From: Ancylobacter gelatini
GTDB taxonomy: Bacteria > Pseudomonadota > Alphaproteobacteria > Rhizobiales > Xanthobacteraceae
Direction: 5' to 3'
Length of the DNA: 64,000 nt
Assembly (NCBI RefSeq): GCF_022601675.1
Contig: NZ_JAKVIL010000006.1
Span: forward strand, 124,001-188,000
The translations under genes and the position numbers were made by a program. The notes under the pieces were generated by a model. The model was not told where the DNA came from and did not search any database. It saw only the letters and a program-made list of their open reading frames with translations. Below are positions 29,604 through 41,182 of the stretch, piece after piece. Each line of letters opens with the position of its first letter. The stretch's first letter is position 1.

Positions 29604-30715
29604 ACGCGCATCGGCATCAGCACATAGAGCGCGCCGCGCTTGTCCGGGTCCTGCATCAGCGTGGGGGAGCCGGGATCGGCCAGCTTCAGCTCGGCCGTGC
29701 CCCCCTCGATCTGCGAGGTGATGTCGAGCAGATAGCGGCTGTTGAAGCCGATATCGATCGGCTCGGCGGCGTATTCGACTTCCAACTCCTCGGTCGCGCT
29801 GCCCGAATCCGGGTTGGTGACCGAGAGGGTGAGCTTGCCATCGCCGATGGAGAGCTTGACCGCGCGGCCGCGCTCGCTGGCGACGGTCGACACGCGGTCG
29901 ACGGCGGCGGCGAAGTCGGCCTTGTCCACGATCAGCGTCTTGTCGTTGCCGGTCGGAATCACGCGGCCATAATCGGGGAAGGTGCCGTCGATCAGCTTGG
30001 AGGTCAGCACCACGCGGTCGAGCGAGACGCGGATCTTCGAGGAGGACAGCTCCACCGTGACGCTGGCCTCGCCATCCTCGGCCAGACGCTGGATTTCGGC
30101 GACCGCCTTGCGCGGCACGATCACGCCCGGCATGCCCTCCGTGCCAGCGGGGGCGGCGGTCTGCGCCTGGGCGAGACGGTGGCCGTCGGTCGCCACCGCG
30201 CGCAGCACCGGGCCGCCGGCCTCGGCGACATGCAGGTAGATGCCGTTCAGATAATAGCGGGTCTCCTCGGTCGAGATGGCGAACTGGGTCTTGTCGACCA
30301 GTCGCTTGAGCTCGGCGGCCGAGAGGGTGAAGCGGTGCGACAGTTCGCCGGCCGCGAGGTCCGGGAACTCGTTTTCCGGCAGGGTCTGCAGCGCGAAGCG
30401 CGAACGGCCGGCGCGCACGGTGAGCGTGCCACGATCGCCCGACGTCTCGATCTGCACCTGCGAGCCCTCGGGCAGCTTGCGCACGATGTCGTAGATGGTG
30501 TGCGCGGGCACCGTGGTCGCGCCTTCCTGGCCGACTTCGGCGGGGATGGTCTCGACGATCTCGATGTCGAGGTCGGTGGCGCGCAAAGCGAGGCCGCGCG
30601 CATCCGTGCGCATCAAGACGTTGGCAAGGATCGGAATCGTATTGCGACGCTCAACGACACGATGAACGTGGGCGAGAGACTTGAGCAACTCGGCCCGCTC
30701 GACGGTGACCTTCAT
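29600..30715 (-). CDS. dnaN: DNA polymerase III beta sliding clamp
   Basis: The product has 371 residues from ATG 30715, the usual clamp length. It starts with MKVTVERAELLKSLAHVHRVVERRNTIPILANVLM and ends with LADPGSPTLMQ...YVLMPMRV, the conserved clamp C-terminus. It is the processivity factor of the replisome. Longer in-frame starts upstream (to 30859) have no family support. It follows dnaA after a 240-bp gap that holds a probable dnaA terminator and likely the dnaN promoter. Confidence 0.97.
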   Translation of the reverse strand: MKVTVERAELLKSLAHVHRVVERRNTIPILANVLMRTDARGLALRATDLDIEIVETIPAEVGQEGATTVPAHTIYDIVRKLPEGSQVQIETSGDRGTLTVRAGRSRFALQTLPENEFPDLAAGELSHRFTLSAAELKRLVDKTQFAISTEETRYYLNGIYLHVAEAGGPVLRAVATDGHRLAQAQTAAPAGTEGMPGVIVPRKAVAEIQRLAEDGEASVTVELSSSKIRVSLDRVVLTSKLIDGTFPDYGRVIPTGNDKTLIVDKADFAAAVDRVSTVASERGRAVKLSIGDGKLTLSVTNPDSGSATEELEVEYAAEPIDIGFNSRYLLDITSQIEGGTAELKLADPGSPTLMQDPDKRGALYVLMPMRV

Positions 30716-30910
30716 GGCCGCAACACCCGTAAACTCGGAGAAACGGAAGGCGCACGGGGCGGATGCGCGGGGACGGACCTTAACGCAATCACGCCCCGGC
30801 GGGCAGCGCGGGCGCGCCGCCGGGGCGACGACATTGCCGCCCCCGCCGCCGCATGGCAAGGCAGGGGTGGCCTGTCCGGTCGAATTAGTGGGGATAATAA
30901 GCGGAGAAAA

Positions 30911-30935
30911 CGGGGAAAACGCGCGGTTTTCCCCG
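30911..30935 (-). terminator. Probable intrinsic terminator of dnaA
   Basis: Read on the minus strand, a 10-bp stem CGGGGAAAAC / GTTTTCCCCG with a 5-base loop is followed by TTTTCTCC. It starts 21 bases after the dnaA stop. The rest of the 240-bp gap to dnaN has an AT-rich patch (TTATTAT on the minus strand near 30895) that could be a dnaN promoter -10 region. Confidence 0.55.
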
Positions 30936-30955
30936 GAGCACGCCCGGAGTGGCGC

Positions 30956-32452
30956 CTATTCGTTGACGAGACGCTTCAGGGTCTCGACTTCATCGGCCAG
31001 CGCGCGGTCGCTGCCGACCAGGTTCTCGATCTTGCGGACCGCGTGCAGCACCGTGGTGTGATCGCGCCCGCCGAAACGCCGGCCGATCTCGGGTAGCGAG
31101 CGCAGCGTCAGCGTCTTGGCCAGATACATCGCCACCTGACGCGGCTTCACCACATTGGCGGTGCGGCGCTGCGAGAGAATGTCGGCGCGGGTGACGTTGT
31201 AGTGCTTGGCGACGATGCGCAGGATATCGTCGACGCGCACGCGCTTGGGCTCGGTGGAGCGCACGAGGTCGCGCACCGCGGTCTCGGCCATTTCCAGCGT
31301 GATGGCGCTGGAGGTGAGCTGGTTATGCGCCAGCAGGCGGTTCAGCGCGCCGTCGAGGTCGCGCCCGTTCTGCCCGCAATTGCGCGCGATGAAGGAGAGC
31401 ACGTCCGCCGGCACGTTGAAGCCGGGATGGCCTTGAGCCAGCGCGTTGACGCGGGCGGAGAGGATGTCGAGCCGCAGTTCCTCGTCGAGCGGGGCGATCT
31501 CCACCACGAGCCCGCCGGCAAGGCGCGAGCGCACGCGCTCTTCCAGCGCGTCGAGTTCCGCCGGGGGACGGTCGGCGGCGATGACGACCTGACGGCCGGA
31601 ATCCATCAGCGCGTTGAGCGTGTGGCAGAATTCCTGCTGCACGGTCTTGCCCTGCAGGAACTGGAGGTCGTCGATCACCAGCGTGTCGATGCCGCGCAGC
31701 TGCTCCTTGAAGGCCAGCGAGGACTGGTTCTTCAGCGCCTGCACGAAGCCATACATGAAGCGCTCGGCCGTCAGATACACCACGCGGCGGCCATGTTCGG
31801 GGCCAGCGGCGGTGATGGCCTGAAGCAGGTGGGTCTTGCCCAGGCCCACGGCGGCATGAAGATAAAGCGGGTTGAACACCGGGCCGCTGCCGGCCGGAGC
31901 CTCGGCCAGCTTGAGCGCGGCGGCATGGGCCAGCCGGTTCGACGAGCCGAGCCGATAGGTGTTGAAGGTCAGGCGCGGGTCCAGCGGCGAGCCGGTGCCC
32001 GACGAGACGGACTCGACGATGATCGGCGCGGCGCGGCTTCCCTCGCTCGCGGCCGGCTGCGGGGCCGGGCGGACGACGGCGCGCATCGGGGCGGCGGTCG
32101 CGCCGGGGGAGCGCAGCACGGCGGTGCGTACGATGATGTCGACGCGGGCATCCGGCATCTCGCCCTGCCAGAGCGCGTTCAGCCGCTCGATATAATGCTG
32201 CTGAATCCAGGTCTTCAGGAAGCGCGTGGGCACCGAGAGCCGTACCGTGCCGCCATGGATGTCGTCCAGTTCGATGCGGGGGAACCAGCTCGAATACACC
32301 TCTTCCCCGATTTCCGCGCGCAGGCGGCGGCGTACCCGCTCCCACGCTTCGCGCGCGCCACCGTTGATACCGTCAAACGCACCTTCACGCTCGATAGGCC
32401 CGCCAAGCGCCGGTTTGGAACTTGGGACCTCAAGGCTGCTGGACTTCATCAT
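30956..32452 (-). CDS. dnaA: Chromosomal replication initiator DnaA
   Basis: The product has 498 residues. Domain I (about 30-110) starts [27 protein letters not shown] proline/alanine linker leads to the AAA+ domain with Walker A GLGKT (203-207), Walker [14 protein letters not shown] and [10 protein letters not shown]. Domain IV ends with [34 protein letters not shown], the DnaA-box-binding signature. There are two adjacent ATGs (32452 and 32449). It lies downstream of rpsT across 1.16 kb of noncoding DNA. Confidence 0.98.
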   Translation of the reverse strand: MMKSSSLEVPSSKPALGGPIEREGAFDGINGGAREAWERVRRRLRAEIGEEVYSSWFPRIELDDIHGGTVRLSVPTRFLKTWIQQHYIERLNALWQGEMPDARVDIIVRTAVLRSPGATAAPMRAVVRPAPQPAASEGSRAAPIIVESVSSGTGSPLDPRLTFNTYRLGSSNRLAHAAALKLAEAPAGSGPVFNPLYLHAAVGLGKTHLLQAITAAGPEHGRRVVYLTAERFMYGFVQALKNQSSLAFKEQLRGIDTLVIDDLQFLQGKTVQQEFCHTLNALMDSGRQVVIAADRPPAELDALEERVRSRLAGGLVVEIAPLDEELRLDILSARVNALAQGHPGFNVPADVLSFIARNCGQNGRDLDGALNRLLAHNQLTSSAITLEMAETAVRDLVRSTEPKRVRVDDILRIVAKHYNVTRADILSQRRTANVVKPRQVAMYLAKTLTLRSLPEIGRRFGGRDHTTVLHAVRKIENLVGSDRALADEVETLKRLVNE

Positions 32453-33130
32453 GGTCTGCTCCGCGCGTTTTTGCGGTTTATTGGGACCGTCACGAACAAA
32501 GTGCCACGTCGGCGGCAGGCGCAGGCCCGCCGTCGGAGCTCAGCATTCGCGTCGGAGATGAAAGGCGTTCCGCCGGGGAGCCGGCGGCCGGAAGCTGCCG
32601 GACCGCTACGCGACGTAGCGAAGCGGCGAGGCGGGCTCGATCTTACAGATTTCGGGCGAAGTCGAGGCGGAGCCTGACGAAGCTTCCGTGATGTCGTCCG
32701 GTGTGACCGTGGCGGTCGTCCGGCCTGCGGTTCCGCATGGTGCGAAACCGACACATCCTGTGCGCGCATCCGGCTGCGCGCCCGAGCCATTGATCATAGT
32801 TGCCCCTTCGCGGCAAGATGCTTGCCGTCCCTGTAGAAGATCTCATTTTTATAAATTACAACTACAAGAGAACGCAGGAAGAACACGTCACCGGTATAAC
32901 GTCGATTGCAACGTCATGCCGATGTAGTTCCTCAAGCGGCGCGTTCCAAGAAGTGGGGGCGGATACAAGAAGTGCACAGAAATCCCCTCCCACTCCAGAA
33001 TGAGTAGTTTTTGAACTCAACTTTTCGCTGAGGTGCCCGACGGATCGGATGAAGAGAACATACACAGCGGCCCCGCCCGGCGCAACGCTCTTGGCGCATT
33101 GCGGCCCTGCGCGAGGCGGTCCGAGGCGGC

Positions 33131-33391
33131 GAATCGGCCGCTCCCGACACGAACCTTGGCCGGCAAATCTCTGACTCCCTTGCGAGAATCACGAGCCTGC
33201 AAAAGGGCGCGCCATGAGGGCTATTTTTTCCGCAGTGTCACCTTGACGGGGGAGGCGAGAGCCGATTCTCCACCGCTTTGATCACCTGTCCCATAAGCGC
33301 ATGTTATTAAAGGGTAATTTCTGCGCGGCGCGTGTCGAATTCTGCCGGTTGTGACCGTGCTTTCGCCCTGCTTCGGGGTCGCTTTTGAGTC
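33131..33391. promoter_or_regulatory. Cluster of five GANTC (CcrM methylation) sites upstream of dnaA
   Basis: GANTC pentamers occur at 33131, 33173, 33186, 33264 and 33387. In alphaproteobacteria CcrM methylates this motif, and in Caulobacter methylation influences dnaA and ctrA promoters. The density is higher than expected in DNA this GC-rich. A role in timing dnaA expression is inference. Confidence 0.4.
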
Positions 33392-33549
33392 AAGTAGGCA
33401 TTTGCCGGACCGTCGCGACACTTCGGGGGAACCGGGTGTCATGTGACAGTTATGCAACGCCCTTTGCGCGGCCCGGCCGTGGCTGCGACCCAAGGGAAGG
33501 GAGGCCTGTTCCGGCCGGCGGTCGCGCGGGTGCCGGGAGCGGCAAACGC

Positions 33550-33573
33550 AAAAAGCCCGGCGTTAAGCCGGGC
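33550..33573 (-). terminator. Intrinsic terminator after rpsT
   Basis: On the minus strand a 7-bp stem GCCCGGC / GCCGGGC with a TTAAC loop is followed by TTTTTGCG. It begins 43 bp after the rpsT stop. Confidence 0.8.
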
Positions 33574-33615
33574 CTTGCATTCTACTTGTGATTGCGTCCC
33601 GATAACGGGCCGCGA

Positions 33616-33882
33616 TCAGGCGCTGAGCTTGGCGAGCCGCTGAGCGAGACGGGACACCTTGCGCGACGCGGTGCTCTTGTGGAGCACGCCCTTCTGGGCA
33701 GCGCGCATGATTTCCGGCTCGGCAGCCTTGAACGCGACGCCGGCAGCGGCGCTGTCGCCGGAAGCGATGGCTTCCTCGACCTTGCGCACAAAGGTCCGCA
33801 TCCGCGAGCGGCGGTCCTTGTTGATCTCCGTGCGGCGCGCGATCTTGCGGGCTGCCTTTTTGGCGGAGGGCGTATTGGCCAT
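33616..33882 (-). CDS. rpsT: 30S ribosomal protein S20
   Basis: The product has 88 residues, highly basic, starting [39 protein letters not shown] and ending [21 protein letters not shown], both diagnostic of S20. It binds 16S rRNA in the small subunit. An intrinsic terminator follows 43 bp after its stop. The rpsT-dnaA order is common in Hyphomicrobiales. Confidence 0.97.
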   Translation of the reverse strand: MANTPSAKKAARKIARRTEINKDRRSRMRTFVRKVEEAIASGDSAAAGVAFKAAEPEIMRAAQKGVLHKSTASRKVSRLAQRLAKLSA

Positions 33883-34062
33883 CGGCCGTCCTCTTCATCG
33901 TCGCAAGGGCGAGGGCTAGCCTCTCCATTGCCGGGAATGTCTGTGACACAGGTGATACGGGGCCGACCAGGGGACGCCCCGCGTGAGTGGGCGGCTTATA
34001 GTCGGCGCCCGCCCTTCCGTCAATATGCGACGCCTGCGCGATGAGGGCCTCGCGGGCTGTTC

Positions 34063-34836
34063 CTAAGAATTTCTAAACGATGCCGCGCGCTTTTCGCTGA
34101 AGGCAGCCATGCCTTCCTTCTGATCGGCGGTGGCGAACAGGGCCTGGAACAGGCGCCGCTCGAATCGAATCCCCTCGGCGAGCGTGGTCTCGAAGGCCCG
34201 GTTGACGCTCTCCTTGGTCATGATCACGGCCGGGAGCGACAGGTCGGCGATGCGGGCCGCGACCTTCATCGCCTCGCTCATCAGCTCGGCGAGCGGCACC
34301 ACGCGGGAGACGAGGCCGCAGCGGTCGGCCTCCTCGGCGGTGAGGTTGCGGCCGGTCAGGCACATCTCCATCGCTTTGGCCTTGCCGATGGCGCGGGTGA
34401 GGCGCTGGGAGCCGCCGGCGCCGGGCATGATGCCGAGCTGGATTTCCGGCTGGCCGAAGCGCGCATTGTCGGCGGCGAGGATGATGTCGCACATCATCGC
34501 GATCTCGCAGCCTCCGCCCAGCGCATAGCCCGCCACCGCCGCCACCACCGGCTTGCGGCAGCGCGAGAGCCGCTCCCAGCTGGTGATGAAGTCCTCCACA
34601 TAGGTCGCCGGGAAGGCGAGGGCCTGCATCTCCTTGATGTCGGCGCCCGCCGCGAAGGCGCGCTCCGAGCCGGTGAGGACTATGCAGCCGATTCCGGCAT
34701 CGGCCTCGAAGCCGTCCAGCGCCAGGTTCAGTTCCGCGATCAACGCGCCGTTGAGCGCGTTCAGCGCCTTGGGGCGGTTGAGCGTGATGACGCCGACGCG
34801 TCCATTGGTCTCGACGATGATGGTGTCATACGCCAT
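34063..34836 (-). CDS. Enoyl-CoA hydratase (crotonase family)
   Basis: The product has 257 residues from ATG 34836. It has the oxyanion-hole segments [16 protein letters not shown] and [21 protein letters not shown], and [23 protein letters not shown], the classical enoyl-CoA hydratase profile. It adds water to 2-enoyl-CoA in fatty-acid oxidation or related pathways. Upstream in-frame codons to 34956 lack support. mutM lies 32 bp upstream on the same strand. Confidence 0.92.
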   Translation of the reverse strand: MAYDTIIVETNGRVGVITLNRPKALNALNGALIAELNLALDGFEADAGIGCIVLTGSERAFAAGADIKEMQALAFPATYVEDFITSWERLSRCRKPVVAAVAGYALGGGCEIAMMCDIILAADNARFGQPEIQLGIMPGAGGSQRLTRAIGKAKAMEMCLTGRNLTAEEADRCGLVSRVVPLAELMSEAMKVAARIADLSLPAVIMTKESVNRAFETTLAEGIRFERRLFQALFATADQKEGMAAFSEKRAASFRNS

Positions 34837-34868
34837 GGCGGGCGCGTCTCCCCATGTTGGACTGCCGC

Positions 34869-35756
34869 CTATCGCTGGCAGGCGGCACAATAAAAGGTGG
34901 AGCGGGCATTCTGCACAAGCCGCGCGATCCGGCCCCCGCAGCCCGGTGTGGTGCACAGCTCGCCCTCGCGGTCATAGGCGCGGAACCGGTGCTGGAAATA
35001 GCCGAGCGTGCCGTCGACCTGAGCATGGTCGCGCAGCGTCGAGCCCCCGGCAAGGATCGCCTCGTTGAGGATCAGACGGATCGCCTCCACCAGCCGTTCC
35101 GCTTCCGCGTCCGTGAGCGTCGAGGCCGGGCGCTCCGGCGCGAGCCCCGCGCGGTGCAGCGCCTCGCAGACATAGATGTTGCCGAGCCCGGCGACGACCT
35201 TCTGGTCGAGCAGCGTGGCTTTCAGCGAGGAGGCGCGCCGCGCGCTGGCCGCGATGAGGCGTCCGGCGTCGAAGGCGTTGCCCAGCGGCTCCGGCCCGAT
35301 GTCGCGGAACAGCGGATGCGCCTCGATCTCCCCGCGCGGCACCAGCAGCATGGCACCGAACCGCCGGGGGTCGTTATAGACCACGCGGGCGCCACCCTCG
35401 ATGTCGAGCACGACGTGGTCATGCGTCTCCAGCGTCGAGCGCGGCAGGGCGAAGGCGCCGGGTGTCACGACGTCCACCTCGGGCATCTCGATGCGGAACG
35501 AACCGGACATGCCCAGATGCATGACCAGCACCTCGCCGCCCTCCGACACGTCGTCCACAGGGGAAAGGTCGGCCAGAAGATATTTGGCCCGCCGCCCCAG
35601 GCTCTCGACGCGCCGGCCGGAGAGACGCTCGGCGAAGCGCTCGGGGAGCGGCCAGCGCAGATCGGGCCGCCGCGCCAGCGCCTGCATGATGAGGCGCCCC
35701 TCCATCACCGGCGCGAGGCCCCGGCGCACGGTCTCGACCTCGGGAAGTTCGGGCAT
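34869..35756 (-). CDS. mutM: Formamidopyrimidine-DNA glycosylase
   Basis: The product has 295 residues. The N-terminal [13 protein letters not shown] contains the catalytic Pro2 and Glu3. It also has [18 protein letters not shown] and the C-terminal zinc finger C-x4-C ... FYCAACQR. The enzyme removes 8-oxoguanine and cleaves the abasic site. The extra spacing in the first zinc pair (CTTPGC) is common in alphaproteobacteria. The ATG is at 35756. Confidence 0.96.
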   Translation of the reverse strand: MPELPEVETVRRGLAPVMEGRLIMQALARRPDLRWPLPERFAERLSGRRVESLGRRAKYLLADLSPVDDVSEGGEVLVMHLGMSGSFRIEMPEVDVVTPGAFALPRSTLETHDHVVLDIEGGARVVYNDPRRFGAMLLVPRGEIEAHPLFRDIGPEPLGNAFDAGRLIAASARRASSLKATLLDQKVVAGLGNIYVCEALHRAGLAPERPASTLTDAEAERLVEAIRLILNEAILAGGSTLRDHAQVDGTLGYFQHRFRAYDREGELCTTPGCGGRIARLVQNARSTFYCAACQR

Positions 35757-35789
35757 GCAGGCGTCCTGTCCGTGGGTGAGCGCTGCCCT

Positions 35790-36413
35790 CTATATAAGAG
35801 AGTGCGCCCGCAGATACGCGTCGAGTTCGCCTGCGGCGCGGAAGCGGTGGGCCAGCAGCCCGGCGTCGAGGGCGCCGGCGGTATTGGCTTCCTTGTCGTC
35901 GATCATCACCGCCTGTTCCGGCGCGGCGCCGTAGAGCGCGGCCAGGCGGCGAAAGATCGCCGGGTCCGGCTTCTTGGTCCCGAACTCGGCGGCGACATGC
36001 ATGTTCGGGCCGAATACGGCGCGCAACTCCGGCACCAGCGTGTCGAAATGCGTCTTCATCAGGTGGCCGTTATTGGTCAGCAGCGCCACCGGCGTGCGCC
36101 GCGCGACCTCTGCGGCAAGGCCGATGGTGTCCGGCGTCAGCGTCATCGCCAGCCCGCGCGTGCGCAGCCAGTCATCCTCGCCGAATGGAATGCCGAGCGT
36201 GGCGGCCACCGCGTCGAGATAGGCCTGCGCGGATAGCCGGCCGGCATCGGCGGCATCCTCGATCCCGCTGTCCCAGATGCGACGGGCGACCTCTTCGGGC
36301 TCGATGCCCGCCATGCGCGCGATGGCGGACTGGCGCGCCTGCACGTCGTAGTGCAGCAGCACGTCGTCCATGTCGAAGATGACGAGGCGGATCGGGGAAG
36401 GGGAGTTCGCCAC
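35790..36413 (-). CDS. HAD-superfamily hydrolase (subfamily IA)
   Basis: The product has 207 residues from GTG 36413; GTG 36449 would add 12 residues and overlap the ialB gene by 26 bp. Motif I is VIFDMDDVLLHYD, motif II is LLTNNGHL and motif IV is PEQAVMIDDKEANTAGALDAG. The KKPDPAIFRRL lysine segment is present. This is a complete phosphatase set with a cap domain (IARMAGIEPEEVARRIWDSG). It probably dephosphorylates a small metabolite that cannot be named. Confidence 0.87.
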   Translation of the reverse strand: MANSPSPIRLVIFDMDDVLLHYDVQARQSAIARMAGIEPEEVARRIWDSGIEDAADAGRLSAQAYLDAVAATLGIPFGEDDWLRTRGLAMTLTPDTIGLAAEVARRTPVALLTNNGHLMKTHFDTLVPELRAVFGPNMHVAAEFGTKKPDPAIFRRLAALYGAAPEQAVMIDDKEANTAGALDAGLLAHRFRAAGELDAYLRAHSLI

Positions 36414-36423
36414 GGCGTCTGAC

Positions 36424-36939
36424 TCAGGGCAGCGCCGCGAAGCCTTCACCGAAGCCTTTCAGGCTGAGCGGTATGCCGATTCCCTCTTCCGGGGTCTGGA
36501 AGACGATGAAGGTGGCGTTGGTGCCGTTGCGGAGCTGCTCCACCAGCTTGTCGTCCATCACCACCTCGGCGACGCAGCCATTGGGCACGCAGCGCACGAA
36601 GCCGGCGCGGCCGACATCGGCATTGTCGATCTTCAGCCCGAGGCCGGAGGGCAGCAGCACGCCGAGCGGGGCGAGAACGCGCAGCAGGCGGCTCTGCTGG
36701 TCGGCGGTCTTCAGGATGATGACGGTGAGGCCGACATTGGGCCGATCATCGGCCTGCACGCTCTGCAGCAGCACGCACTGCTCGGACTGGGCGCCGGGCG
36801 GCGTGTCGCAGCGGATCTGCCACTCGCCATGCACCGACTTCACCACGCCCTGGGCCATGGCGCCTCCCGCCGCGATGGTGAGGGCGGCAAAGACGACGGC
36901 GGCCGCGATGGCGGAGCGCAGGGCCGGAAACCCGGGCAT
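36424..36939 (-). CDS. Invasion-associated locus B (IalB) family secreted protein
   Basis: The product has 171 residues from ATG 36939, with GGGAG eight bases before. The signal peptide ends near AAGGAMAQG. The mature part begins VVKSVHGEWQIRCDTPPGAQSEQCVLLQSVQ, the IalB signature, with further cysteines in FVRCVPNGCVAEV. First named in Bartonella, the family is widespread in harmless Hyphomicrobiales, so the name does not imply virulence. It is probably periplasmic and of unknown function. It is divergent from coxB. Confidence 0.9.
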   Translation of the reverse strand: MPGFPALRSAIAAAVVFAALTIAAGGAMAQGVVKSVHGEWQIRCDTPPGAQSEQCVLLQSVQADDRPNVGLTVIILKTADQQSRLLRVLAPLGVLLPSGLGLKIDNADVGRAGFVRCVPNGCVAEVVMDDKLVEQLRNGTNATFIVFQTPEEGIGIPLSLKGFGEGFAALP

Positions 36940-37252
36940 GGGCTGGTCTCCCAACTAAACGAATTACGAACGGACTTCACAAGAATCAGGCGCGATAGGC
37001 AAGGCGAATCGCCCCGTTCGCCGTACCGCCCCCTCTGAGCGGCAAGGGGGTACAACGCATCAGCGCGATGTCAAGAATGCGGCGGAGGGGGCCGGTTGGA
37101 AGATGGAACGGTTCCAGGCACCCGACGTCATGTCGCAGACAAGAGCGGCGTTGTCTCGTTGCTCGGGTGTCCGTTTTGTGTTTGATGAATGTCAAATGCC
37201 ACCTGTTCGACAGGCGGTCCTGCATTGCCGCGACCACGTGGCAGGGGAGTTG

Positions 37253-38161
37253 ATGGGAGTGACGATCGCGATGAACTCGTGGATCAGGAATGCCAAGCGC
37301 ACCGGCGCTGGTCTGTTTGGGGGGATGATCGCCGGCCTTGGCCTGTTCCTCGTCGGCATGGGTTCGGCCTTTGCCGGAACGGGCCAGCCTTCGCCGTGGG
37401 AGATCAATCTCCAGGCGGCGGCGACACCGGTAATGGAGAGCATCCATTCGTTCCACGAGTTCCTGCTGGCCATCATCATTGCGGTGGTTCTGCTGGTTCT
37501 GGTGCTGCTTATCGTGGTGGCGCTGAAGTTCAACGAAAAGGCCAATCCGGTTCCCTCGCGCACCACCCACCACACGCTCATCGAGGTGGTGTGGACGGTG
37601 GTGCCGGTGCTGATTCTGGTCGCGATCGCGATTCCGTCCTTCCGGCTGCTGTTCCTGCAGCTCGACGTGCCCGAGGCGGACCTGACCATCAAGGTCACCG
37701 GTCACCAGTGGTACTGGTCCTATGAATATCCCGATGACGGCGCCTTCAGCTTCGACAGCATGATGGTGCCGACCGACGAACTGAAGCCCGGCCAGCCGCG
37801 ACTGCTCGCCGTGGACAACGAGGTCGTCGTGCCGGTCAACAAGATCGTGCGCATCCAGGTCACCGCGGCGGACGTGATCCATTCCTTCGCCGTGCCGTCT
37901 TTCGGCGTGAAGATCGACGCCATTCCGGGCCGCCTGAACGAGAGCTGGTTCAAGTCGACCAAGGAAGGCATCTTCTACGGCCAGTGCTCCGAGCTCTGCG
38001 GCAAGGACCATGCCTTCATGCCGCTCGCCATCCGTGTGGTGACGGAAGAGGCCTATGCCGCCTGGCTCGCCGAGGCGAAGCAGAAGTTCGCGGGCGCTGC
38101 CGCGCCCGCGACCTATGCGCTGAACGACATGCCGGCGCCGGAGGCCGCTCCGGCGCGTTGA
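37253..38161 (+). CDS. coxB: Cytochrome c oxidase subunit II
   Basis: The product has 302 residues from ATG 37253, after an AGGGGAG site; ATG 37271 is an alternative. A leader helix (about 18-41) precedes two membrane helices and the periplasmic cupredoxin domain. The CuA ligands are His210, Cys245, Cys249, His253 and Met256 (GQCSELCGKDHAFM), and the electron-entry aromatic patch is HQWYWSYEYPD. It receives electrons from cytochrome c. It is the first gene of the aa3 oxidase cluster, with ctaD 78 bp downstream. Confidence 0.96.
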   Translation: MGVTIAMNSWIRNAKRTGAGLFGGMIAGLGLFLVGMGSAFAGTGQPSPWEINLQAAATPVMESIHSFHEFLLAIIIAVVLLVLVLLIVVALKFNEKANPVPSRTTHHTLIEVVWTVVPVLILVAIAIPSFRLLFLQLDVPEADLTIKVTGHQWYWSYEYPDDGAFSFDSMMVPTDELKPGQPRLLAVDNEVVVPVNKIVRIQVTAADVIHSFAVPSFGVKIDAIPGRLNESWFKSTKEGIFYGQCSELCGKDHAFMPLAIRVVTEEAYAAWLAEAKQKFAGAAAPATYALNDMPAPEAAPAR

Positions 38162-38203
38162 TGCCGGGGCGCCTGTCTGCGCAAGTTCGATTTGAAAGTA
38201 TAG

Positions 38204-39835
<1,632 letters not shown>

Positions 39836-40000
39836 GGGTGGAGTGCGCCGGCAGTGCCCGGCGCGCCACGGACACGTACCCGGCGCGGCCGCTTCCGCGC
39901 CGGCATGACGGAACAGGTAGAGGCGCTGCGGAAAGCCCGCCGTCAAAGGCGCGGTCCAGCCTGTCGAAGGCCACCGCAGGTGCCGCCGGAGTAAAGTTGA

Positions 40001-40957
40001 ATGAGCGACGTCGCTTCGCGCGAATATGACATTGCCGAGGCCGAGGCGCGCCCGGCCGACGTGCTGTCCCATGCGTCGGTGTCCGATTTCATCGCGCTGC
40101 TGAAGCCGCGGGTGATGTCGCTCGTGATCTTCACCGCGCTGGTGGGTATCGTGCGCGCGCCGGCCGACGTCCACCCGCTGATCGGCTTCACCGCCCTGCT
40201 GTGCATCGCCATCGGTGCCGGTGCCTCGGGCGCGCTGAACATGTGGTGGGACGCCGATATCGACGCCGTGATGAGCCGCACCCGCAAGCGGCCGATCCCG
40301 GCCGGGCGGGTGACGCCGGGCGAGGCGCTGGCCTTCGGCCTCACCCTCTCGGTGGGCTCGGTGCTGGTGCTCGGCCTGCTGGTGAACGAACTCTCGGCGG
40401 CGCTTCTGGCCTTCACCATCTTCTTCTACGCCGTCATCTATACGATGTGGCTTAAGCGCTGGACCCCGCAGAACATCGTGATCGGCGGCGCGGCCGGCGC
40501 GTTCCCGCCCATGGTAGGCTGGGCGGCGGCGTCCGGCGGCATCGGGCTGGAGAGCGTGCTGCTCTTCCTCATCATCTTCTTCTGGACGCCCCCGCATTTC
40601 TGGGCGCTGGCGCTGTACAAGTCCGGCGACTACCAGCGCGCGGGCGTGCCCATGCTTCCCGTGGTCGCCGGCCCGTCCGAGACCCGCCGCCAGATCCTGC
40701 TCTACACGCTGATTCTGGTGCCGCTCGCCATGTCGCCCTGGTTCCTGGGCATGGCGGGGCTCGGCTATGGCGTGGTGTCGGGCATCAGCGGGGCGATCAT
40801 GCTGTCGCTGGCGGTGCGTGTCTACCGCGTACGCGAGGGCGCGCCAGCCGAAGCGGCTGCCCGCCGTCTGTTCGCCTTCTCGATCCTGTACCTGTTCCTG
40901 CTGTTCGCCGTTCTGCTGGTCGAGGCGCTACGGGCGCCGGCATGGCTCGGGCTGTGA
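40001..40957 (+). CDS. ctaB: Protoheme IX farnesyltransferase (heme O synthase)
   Basis: The product has 318 residues. The UbiA-type motif [25 protein letters not shown] binds the prenyl diphosphate through magnesium. About eight or nine helices are visible. It converts heme B to heme O, the precursor of heme A for subunit I. The gene sits in the normal place between ctaD and coxF. The 165 bp after ctaD show no gene. Confidence 0.95.
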   Translation: MSDVASREYDIAEAEARPADVLSHASVSDFIALLKPRVMSLVIFTALVGIVRAPADVHPLIGFTALLCIAIGAGASGALNMWWDADIDAVMSRTRKRPIPAGRVTPGEALAFGLTLSVGSVLVLGLLVNELSAALLAFTIFFYAVIYTMWLKRWTPQNIVIGGAAGAFPPMVGWAAASGGIGLESVLLFLIIFFWTPPHFWALALYKSGDYQRAGVPMLPVVAGPSETRRQILLYTLILVPLAMSPWFLGMAGLGYGVVSGISGAIMLSLAVRVYRVREGAPAEAAARRLFAFSILYLFLLFAVLLVEALRAPAWLGL

Positions 40958-40982
40958 GCGCATGACGGCAGGGAGGATCACC

Positions 40983-41165
40983 ATGACCGATAAAGACAAG
41001 CGCAAAAAGCCGCCGATCGAGGGCATCGTGCTCACCGAGGAACAGCGCAAGCGCCGCCGCGCGCGCTCCATCGCCATCGCGCTGGTGCTCGCCGCCCTGT
41101 GCGTGCTGTTCTATGCCGTCACCATCGTGAAGCTCGGGCCGGCCGTGCTGGTCCGGCCATTGTGA
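40983..41165 (+). CDS. CoxF-like small membrane protein of the oxidase cluster
   Basis: The product has 60 residues: a charged N-terminus (KDKRKKPPIEG, QRKRRRARS) followed by one helix (IAIALVLAALCVLFYAVTIVKLG). A short gene of this kind between ctaB and ctaG is the rule in Hyphomicrobiales and is often labelled CoxF. The ATG has a GGGAGGA site. The role is unknown but presumably in oxidase assembly. Confidence 0.8.
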   Translation: MTDKDKRKKPPIEGIVLTEEQRKRRRARSIAIALVLAALCVLFYAVTIVKLGPAVLVRPL

Positions 41166-41182
41166 GCGGGAGGGGCGAGGAT

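Larger units (their letters stand above)
32453..33615. other. 1.16-kb noncoding region between rpsT and dnaA
   Basis: No gene is supported here: all frames are short, lack ribosome sites and look like chance openings. The segment 32840-33020 is unusually AT-rich for this genome (ATTTTTATAAATTACAACTA). By eye I found no clear DnaA boxes (TTATCCACA-like) on either strand, so I do not call it oriC. Five GANTC sites cluster at 33131-33391. The dnaA promoter should be in this region. The rpsT terminator is at its right end. Confidence 0.6.

Noticed and set aside
33221..33493. Ninety-codon frame between rpsT and dnaA
   Set aside because: It has no ribosome site, unlikely composition and no family resemblance; probably chance.
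32453..33615. Chromosomal origin (oriC)
   Set aside because: The gene context is suggestive, but I could not find DnaA boxes by eye, and many alphaproteobacteria have oriC away from dnaA. It is reported only as a gap.
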